Below are positions 60,501-64,000 of a DNA stretch of 64,000 nt, piece after piece. Source of the DNA: Mycteria americana (lineage: Eukaryota; Chordata; Aves; Ciconiiformes; Ciconiidae); the NCBI RefSeq assembly GCF_035582795.1, contig NC_134367.1:2234501-2298500 (forward strand). The letters run 5' to 3'. A model generated the notes under the pieces. That model saw only the letters and a list, made by a program, of their open reading frames with translations, was not told the origin of the DNA and made no database searches. The translations under genes were made by a program, and so were the position numbers. Every line of letters begins with the position of its first letter. Position 1 is the first letter of the stretch.

Positions 60501-62095
60501 AGGTTGTTTCCAGATTTTGGCTCCTTCAGTGGGGGTTCTAATGAAGACATTTTTGCCCTTTTGCCAGTATATCCCATGGGCATTTTAAAACATCCAGCAA
60601 TTTTCAGGAGACAGATTTTAGGTCTGTCAGTTACTGACTATCATGCTAAAAGGTGTTTTTTGAACAATAATCATTCAATTATTTTGTTTTCTTGGTGTCC
60701 ATTAAATTCCTTATTATCAAAATGCATGCACGTCAACAAGTTATGGAAAGCACATTTCCTATAAAGATGAATAATCCTTATGAGCTTAGAATGAAAATAC
60801 TTGTCTGTAAAGACCAGTTCATATGCAAAAAATTTCCACAAGTGACCTATTAGGCATAAAGAATAAGCATCACAGTTCAAATAAAGTTACTGTGCACATA
60901 CGCTTTATCGAAGAGTGCTGATAAGGAGCATCATTTCTGTATTTCTGGTTTGTATTGCCTGTGTATCATATGTGACCACGTAACTGGTTCTTTGGTTCCA
61001 TTTATAAAGATGTGCACAGGGCTCAACCATACAGTTACTACCGAGCCACATAAATACATTCAGCTGAATTCACTCATTTATTGCAATAAAGTCCCCGAGT
61101 CTGTGTTCCTGTTTGCATATGAGACTGAGCAGATTACGGCTGCTTTCCCATAATGGCCTGTAAATGGATTTTGCCATATAAAAGAGAAAGCACAATGCAA
61201 TATTTAAGGAGCGAGCTTAGGACTAGGGCAAATCTCGTGCCATCGCATGCTCTGCCACCAGCTTCTGGGGTAGGTGAATTAGAGTGGTATTCCTTTCAAG
61301 CAGCCAGCTATGAATCCCTTCACAGGCTACGGAAAACATAGGCATCTCTAGAGGGCTGATCTTTCATCCTACATTAAGTGAGATGAATTGCCCTCTGGAA
61401 GTACTGCTTTCTCTCTGTTCACTCTACAAGGAGCCTGAGATGACCAGACCAGCCAGGCTTAAATATTATGTTTCAGACATACACACCCGGCCAGAGAAAC
61501 CCCATCCCGAATGCCTAACTTGCAGTCATTTGTGGTTGGGGCAGACAAATCCTCTCTCATATCTTTCTGTGCCTCATTTTTTCATCTGCAAAACAGGGTG
61601 ACAGCACTTTCCTGTCTCATGTTGGAGCTGTGAAGATAACGACAGTAAATTGCGAGGTGCTCAATGATTACCATATTAGGAGCCATATGTGTGCACTTGG
61701 TAGATAACATGTCATTTACCACAGGTTTCAAAGACCGGCTAGCAGGCAATGGCAATACCTAAACATCCAGTATCTTCTTTGAAGACTTCACAGACTTTTC
61801 CCAGGGTTTCTTATCCCATTTCAGATCATTCTGATGATGGAATATGATTTCCCAAGTTCAGAACTTACAGACCGTGGGCACTGAGGGAATTTACACCTTT
61901 ACCTTCCTCAAAAGTAGAGCAGTTACACCTCACTTTCACATCAGGAAAATGAACCCCTTTTTCAAAATAGGATAGGTTTTACATTCCCATTATAGTAATC
62001 TCTTGATCAGTTCAGAAATCTAGCTGTATTTAAATATATATTTAAAGAGAAAAGTTTACCCATTTTCCAAGTAGGGCTCTTCTTTCTTCGAATAC
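44970..62095 (-). CDS. FBXO16: FBXO16, F-box only protein 16, all but the N-terminal coding exon(s)
   Basis: F-box proteins recruit substrates to SCF (SKP1-CUL1-F-box) ubiquitin ligases, with the F-box binding SKP1. Five exons (62060-62095, 54196-54402, 52690-52854, 51580-51785, 44970-45096) join in one frame to 246 residues and a stop. Visible residues 1-12 are VFEERRALLGKW. The F-box spans about residues 59-102, from LPRVLSLYIFSFLDPRSLCR to DQLWMLKCL, across the second and third visible exons. A conserved block, PPWRSSDRHPTDTIRFNYLD, follows, and then a basic tail. This agrees well with human FBXO16 as I remember it (about 290 residues). Roughly 30 N-terminal residues are missing and should lie beyond 64,000. 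No strong polyadenylation signal is seen soon after the stop; a lone minus-strand ATTAAA is at 44132-44137. Confidence 0.95.
45533..45604. repeat. Compound microsatellite, (GTATAT)n then (ACATTTAT)n
   Basis: Six GTATAT units are followed by about four ACATTTAT units. Arrays of this kind are usually length-variable. Confidence 0.95.
46229..46293 (+). mobile_element. Very short CR1 3' fragment
   Basis: GGCAGTGTTAGGTTTATGGT, TGGACTCGATGATC and CCAACCTAAATGATTCTCTG match the same CR1 subfamily end as the copy at 34355-34683. About 65 bases are left. Confidence 0.85.
47899..47966. repeat. Minisatellite, four copies of a 17-base unit
   Basis: The unit TTTTGTGTCATCTCTGG is present about four times with small changes at the ends. 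Confidence 0.9.
49340..49573 (+). mobile_element. CR1 3' fragment with ATTCT tail
   Basis: GACATGAGGAAGCATTTCTT, CCGAGAGGGTGGTCAAACAC and GTAGGTCCCTTCCAACTGAA lead to an (ATTCT)n tail, a CR1 3' end in plus orientation. Confidence 0.93.
51580..51785 (-). CDS. FBXO16: FBXO16 exon with the conserved PPWRSSDRHPTD block
   Basis: This 206-base exon has acceptor CTCTTACTAG and donor CAGGC|GTAAGA. It encodes TPSKDEFVVIDVQPVRSNVP, a lysine-rich linker, then ELPPWRSSDRHPTDTIRFNY and LDNYDPIEQARQ plus two bases. The frame runs into a TAA inside the donor (GCG TAA), so failure to splice would end the protein there. Splicing to 45096 continues the family sequence instead. Confidence 0.95.
51786..52689 (-). 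other. FBXO16: FBXO16 intron before the PPWRSSDRHPTD exon
   Basis: The intron runs from donor GTACAT at 52689 to acceptor TTACTAG at 51786. No repeat or RNA gene was recognised. A 130-codon minus-strand open frame (52038-52430) has no domain and is not needed for FBXO16. Confidence 0.85.
52690..52854 (-). CDS. FBXO16: FBXO16 exon with the second half of the F-box
   Basis: This 165-base phase-0 exon (55 codons) has acceptor GCATTCACAG and donor CCAAAG|GTACAT. It encodes VSWYWKYLSELDQLWMLKCL and then RFGWYINFSPTPFEQGIWKK plus HYIEMVNELHVMRPK. It completes the F-box (VSWYWKYLSELDQLW) and the conserved FSPTPFEQGIWKKHYIEMV segment that follows it in FBXO16. Confidence 0.97.
52855..54195 (-). other. 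FBXO16: FBXO16 intron splitting the F-box
   Basis: The intron runs from donor GTAAAA at 54195 to acceptor TTCACAG at 52855. It contains a short 19-base direct repeat at 53667-53685 and 53696-53714. Nothing else was recognised. Confidence 0.85.
53667..53714. repeat. Two copies of a 19-base direct repeat
   Basis: TAGCCACTGTGCTCAAAAG occurs at 53667-53685 and again at 53696-53714, an identical local duplication. Confidence 0.95.
54196..54402 (-). CDS. FBXO16: FBXO16 exon with the first half of the F-box
   Basis: This 207-base phase-0 exon (69 codons) has acceptor CCTTTTTTCAG and donor GCACAG|GTAAAA. It encodes FDKWTDGQRRRILVDLLERC, then SPSQQKFCAKQLQDRVPIEA, LDFTTRLPRVLSLYIFSFLD and PRSLCRCAQ. 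The LPRVLSLYIFSFLDPRSLCRCAQ portion is the N-terminal half of the F-box, which contacts SKP1. Confidence 0.97.
58975..60090 (-). mobile_element. Ancient L3/CR1-like LINE, antisense, interrupted by a hAT element
   Basis: Left of the insert, AAATCCCTTCAGGACAGCTA matches the antisense 3' end of old L3/CR1-type LINEs. Right of it, CATCTCCTGCCGCAAGGCAG, TGTTTGTCTAACCTGTTCTC and AAAGACTCCAGCGATGGAGA continue the same element, then AGCCCATGATTCCTTGTCCT and the reverse-transcriptase end near TGGTATCATCTGCAGGTGAG. The insert at 59006-59293 breaks it. Confidence 0.7.
59006..59293. mobile_element. hAT-type non-autonomous DNA transposon with 8-bp target duplication
   Basis: The left end CATTGTTTCTCAACCT and the reverse complement of the right end, CAGTGTTCCTCAACCT, form terminal inverted repeats matching at 14 of 16 bases. 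The 8 bases AGCTAGTT flank it exactly on both sides (58998-59005 and 59294-59301). The 8-bp duplication and the CAGTG..CTCAACC ends are hallmarks of hAT-superfamily elements. At 288 bases it has no transposase. Confidence 0.9.
62060..62095 (-). CDS. FBXO16: FBXO16 mini-exon (12 codons)
   Basis: This 36-base exon has acceptor TATTTTATAG, preceded by a T-rich tract, and donor TGG|GTAAAC. It encodes exactly VFEERRALLGKW, a peptide found in the N-terminal part of FBXO16. It joins the next exon (FDKWTDGQRR) in phase 0, restoring the family sequence GKWFDKW. It is too short to show as an open reading frame and was found by its peptide and splice sites. Confidence 0.9.
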
Positions 62096-62903
62096 CTATA
62101 AAATATACACACACAAATAAAATTGAATATTTAAAGGGGATTCAATATGTCTTAAGAAAAATACAGCTTGAAATGCAATCTACAAAATATAAACAGAATC
62201 ACTGAACGGAAGAGTTTGGAAGAAACCTGTGGAGATCCTTTAGTCCAAACTCCCTGCTAGGGTCAACTAAAGCGGGCTGCTCAGGGCCACGTCCAGATGG
62301 GTTTTGACTATCTTCTTGGATGGAGACTCCACAACTTCTGTGGCAACTTGTTACAGTGTGTGACCACCCTCACAGTAAGAACATTTTTTCTTATGTTTAA
62401 ATGGAATTTTCTGTATTTCAATTTGTGGCTATCACCTCTTGTCTTTTCACTGGATGCCACCAAGAAGAGTCTGGCTCTGTCTTCTTTACCCCATCCCATC
62501 AGCTATCTACACACATCAGTAAGGTCCTCCATGAGCCTCTCTTCTCTAGGCTGAACAACCTCAGATCTCTCAACCCTTCCCTGTACATCAGATTCCCCAA
62601 TTCCTTAATCATTTTTGCAGCCCTACAATGGCTTCATTCCAGTAAGTCCATGCCTGTCTTGTTTTGGGGAGCCCAGAAATGGACACAGCATTCCAGATCT
62701 GTCCTCACCAGTGCTGAGTAGAGGGGAAGGATCACCTCCCTTGACCTGCCACCGACACTCTTCCTAATGTAGCCCGGGATGATGGTGGCCTTCATTACTG
62801 GCTCGTGGTCAACTTGGTATTCACCAGGACCCCCAGGTCATTCTCTCCCAAGCTGCTTTCCAGACAGTCAGTCCATTTCTCCAGCCTGTCAAGGTCCCTC
62901 TTA

Positions 62904-63078
62904 ATCACTGGAACAACCTGCTCAGGGACGTGGTAGAGTCCCCATTGCTGGAGGTTTTCAAGACACAATCGGACAGGAGGCTAGATAATCTCATCTAGGC
63001 TCCCTTTCCCACGAAAGGTTGGACCAGATGATCCTTTCAGGTCCCTTCAAACCTGGGCTGTTCTACGATTCTATGATT
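62904..63078 (+). mobile_element. CR1 3' fragment nested inside the antisense CR1
   Basis: CACTGGAACAACCTGCTCAG, TGGAGGTTTTCAAGACACAA, TGGACCAGATGATCCTTTCA and the tail CTACGATTCTATGATT form a complete short CR1 3' end on the plus strand, flanked on both sides by the antisense CR1. Confidence 0.88.
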
Positions 63079-63402
63079 TACAAGAGCACAAACATCTGGT
63101 CTATCAACTACTCCTCCCAATTCTGTATCATCTACAAACTTGCTGAGGGTGCACTCTGCCCCATCATCCAAGTTGTTAATGAAGATTTTAAATGATCCTG
63201 GCCCCAGTGTTGACCCCTGACATACTCCACTACTGACTGGCCTCCAGCTGAACTTCGTGCTGCTGATCACAATCCTTTGAGGTCAGTAAGTCAGTCAGTT
63301 CTCAGTCCACCTCCCTCTCCATTCATACTTCATCAGCTTGTCTATGAGGATGTTATGGTAGACAGTACTGAAAGCCTTACTAAAGTCTGAAAAGTCTGAA
63401 AA

Positions 63403-63786
63403 TCAGTTTTCCTGGACCTCTCTTCTCTCCAGGACCACATCCCATGTGATTCTTCCGCATAGATCCCTGAAGAGGTCAAAGTCTGCTCTCCTGAAGCCCA
63501 GGGTTGTGATCCTGCTATTTGTCTTGCTCTTTCCTCTAGGTATCCTGAAGTCCATCATCTCCTGGTCATTGCCGCCAACATTGTCCCTGACCTTCACATC
63601 CCCAACCAGTCCTTTCTTCTTTGTAAGTATGAGGTCCAGCAGAGCAACTTCCCCTGTTGGTTCCTTGATGACCTGTGTCAAGAAGTTATCATCGATGCAC
63701 TCCTGAAACCTCCTGGATTGCATGTGCCCTGCTGTGTTGTCCCTCCAGCAGATATCAGGGTGGTTAAAGTTCCCCATGAGGACCAA
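63403..63786 (-). pseudogene. CR1 ORF2 endonuclease fragment
   Basis: The 127-codon frame contains MGNFNHPDICWRDNTAGH, ECIDDNFLTQVIKEPT and LLDLILTKKKGLVGDVKV, the standard CR1 endonuclease blocks. The GDFN motif reads GNFN, so the conserved acidic residue is lost. It is an inactive remnant of the CR1 at 62195-64000. Confidence 0.92.
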
Positions 63787-64000
63787 GGCCTGTGAACATG
63801 AGGCTTCTTGCAGTTGTCTGAGGACGGCCTCATCTATTTCTTCCTGATCTTCTTCAACTCTACAGGCTGGTTCCTGTGGAAGGTTCCTTTCACTGCAGAA
63901 GACTCCCTAAAGTTCAAGGGCTATGTGTGCACGACTGTGAAGTACAGCTCTGCAGACTGGCTGCAGTGTGCTGCCTCCCATCTCCAGCTCCCTTCTTGGC

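Larger units (their letters stand above)
54403..62059 (-). other. FBXO16: Large FBXO16 intron after the mini-exon
   Basis: The intron runs from donor GTAAAC at 62059 to acceptor TTTTTTCAG at 54403. It carries the L3/CR1-like element with a nested hAT-type element (about 58975-60090). The rest is unique sequence. The 206-codon plus-strand frame at 55177-55797 has no recognisable domain. Confidence 0.85.
62096..64000 (-). other. FBXO16: FBXO16 intron upstream of the mini-exon, open at the window edge
   Basis: After the acceptor at 62096 the stretch is almost entirely CR1. The N-terminal coding exon of FBXO16 was not found and should lie beyond 64,000. Confidence 0.8.
62195..64000 (-). mobile_element. 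Long CR1 LINE, antisense, interrupted by another CR1
   Basis: The left end AGAATCACTGAACGGAAGAG, then TTTGGAAGAAACC, is a CR1 3' end in reverse complement. The element then follows ORF2 in antisense to the window edge, through the reverse-transcriptase to the endonuclease region. A second CR1 piece in the opposite orientation interrupts it at about 62904-63078; the host sequence resumes at AGAGCACAAACATCTGGTCT. Confidence 0.9.

Noticed and set aside
1-64000. tRNA, rRNA, CRISPR or operon-type features
   Set aside because: No tRNA B-box-like GGTTCGAATC with a matching cloverleaf was noticed on either strand, and the window is vertebrate nuclear DNA without regular spacer arrays.

Overview
The window looks like nuclear DNA from a bird. 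Three things support this: many fragments of chicken-repeat-1 (CR1) LINEs ending in ATTCTATG-type tails, solo retroviral LTRs of types I recall from bird genomes, and vertebrate genes split into short exons with GT-AG introns. The species cannot be named from the sequence. The window is mostly introns and intergenic DNA. Two protein-coding genes are supported, both on the minus strand, and most open reading frames of 60-200 codons are chance or repeat-derived.

Region 1 (1-31,130): the 5' half of ELP3, the catalytic subunit of the Elongator complex. Seven exons, from the start codon at 31,130 to the exon 7 donor at 20,496, give 205 complete codons plus two bases with no frame break. A CpG-island promoter with a perfect NRF1 motif lies over and just upstream of exon 1. 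Introns 1-6 are 0.9-2.4 kb each. From 20,495 to the left edge I found no further ELP3 exon, so this 20.5 kb is probably one large intron. It holds two old CR1 segments (about 1,850-2,935 and 7,620-8,470) and a long LTR (14,378-15,492).

Region 2 (31,131-44,969): gene-free DNA between the genes. It holds several CR1 3' ends, one with an internal 74-bp duplication, a solo LTR bounded by a perfect 5-bp target duplication (40,541-41,112), a diverged pair of about 140-bp repeats, and a short perfect hairpin.

Region 3 (44,970-64,000): FBXO16, an F-box protein gene. Five coding exons are visible (a 12-codon mini-exon at 62,060-62,095, then 54,196-54,402, 52,690-52,854, 51,580-51,785 and the last exon ending at 44,970). 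They give 246 residues and a stop in one continuous frame. The N-terminal coding exon(s) lie beyond the right edge. Introns contain CR1 fragments, a hAT-type mini-transposon with a perfect 8-bp target duplication nested in an old L3/CR1-like element, and at the right edge a CR1 that is itself interrupted by another CR1.

The two genes have no direct functional link that I know of: ELP3 works in wobble-uridine tRNA modification and FBXO16 in SCF ubiquitin ligation. I found no evidence of a new biological system. The most useful items for a second look are the nested transposons, the repeat-rich ORF inside the long LTR, the gene order compared with human, and the very long ELP3 intron 7.
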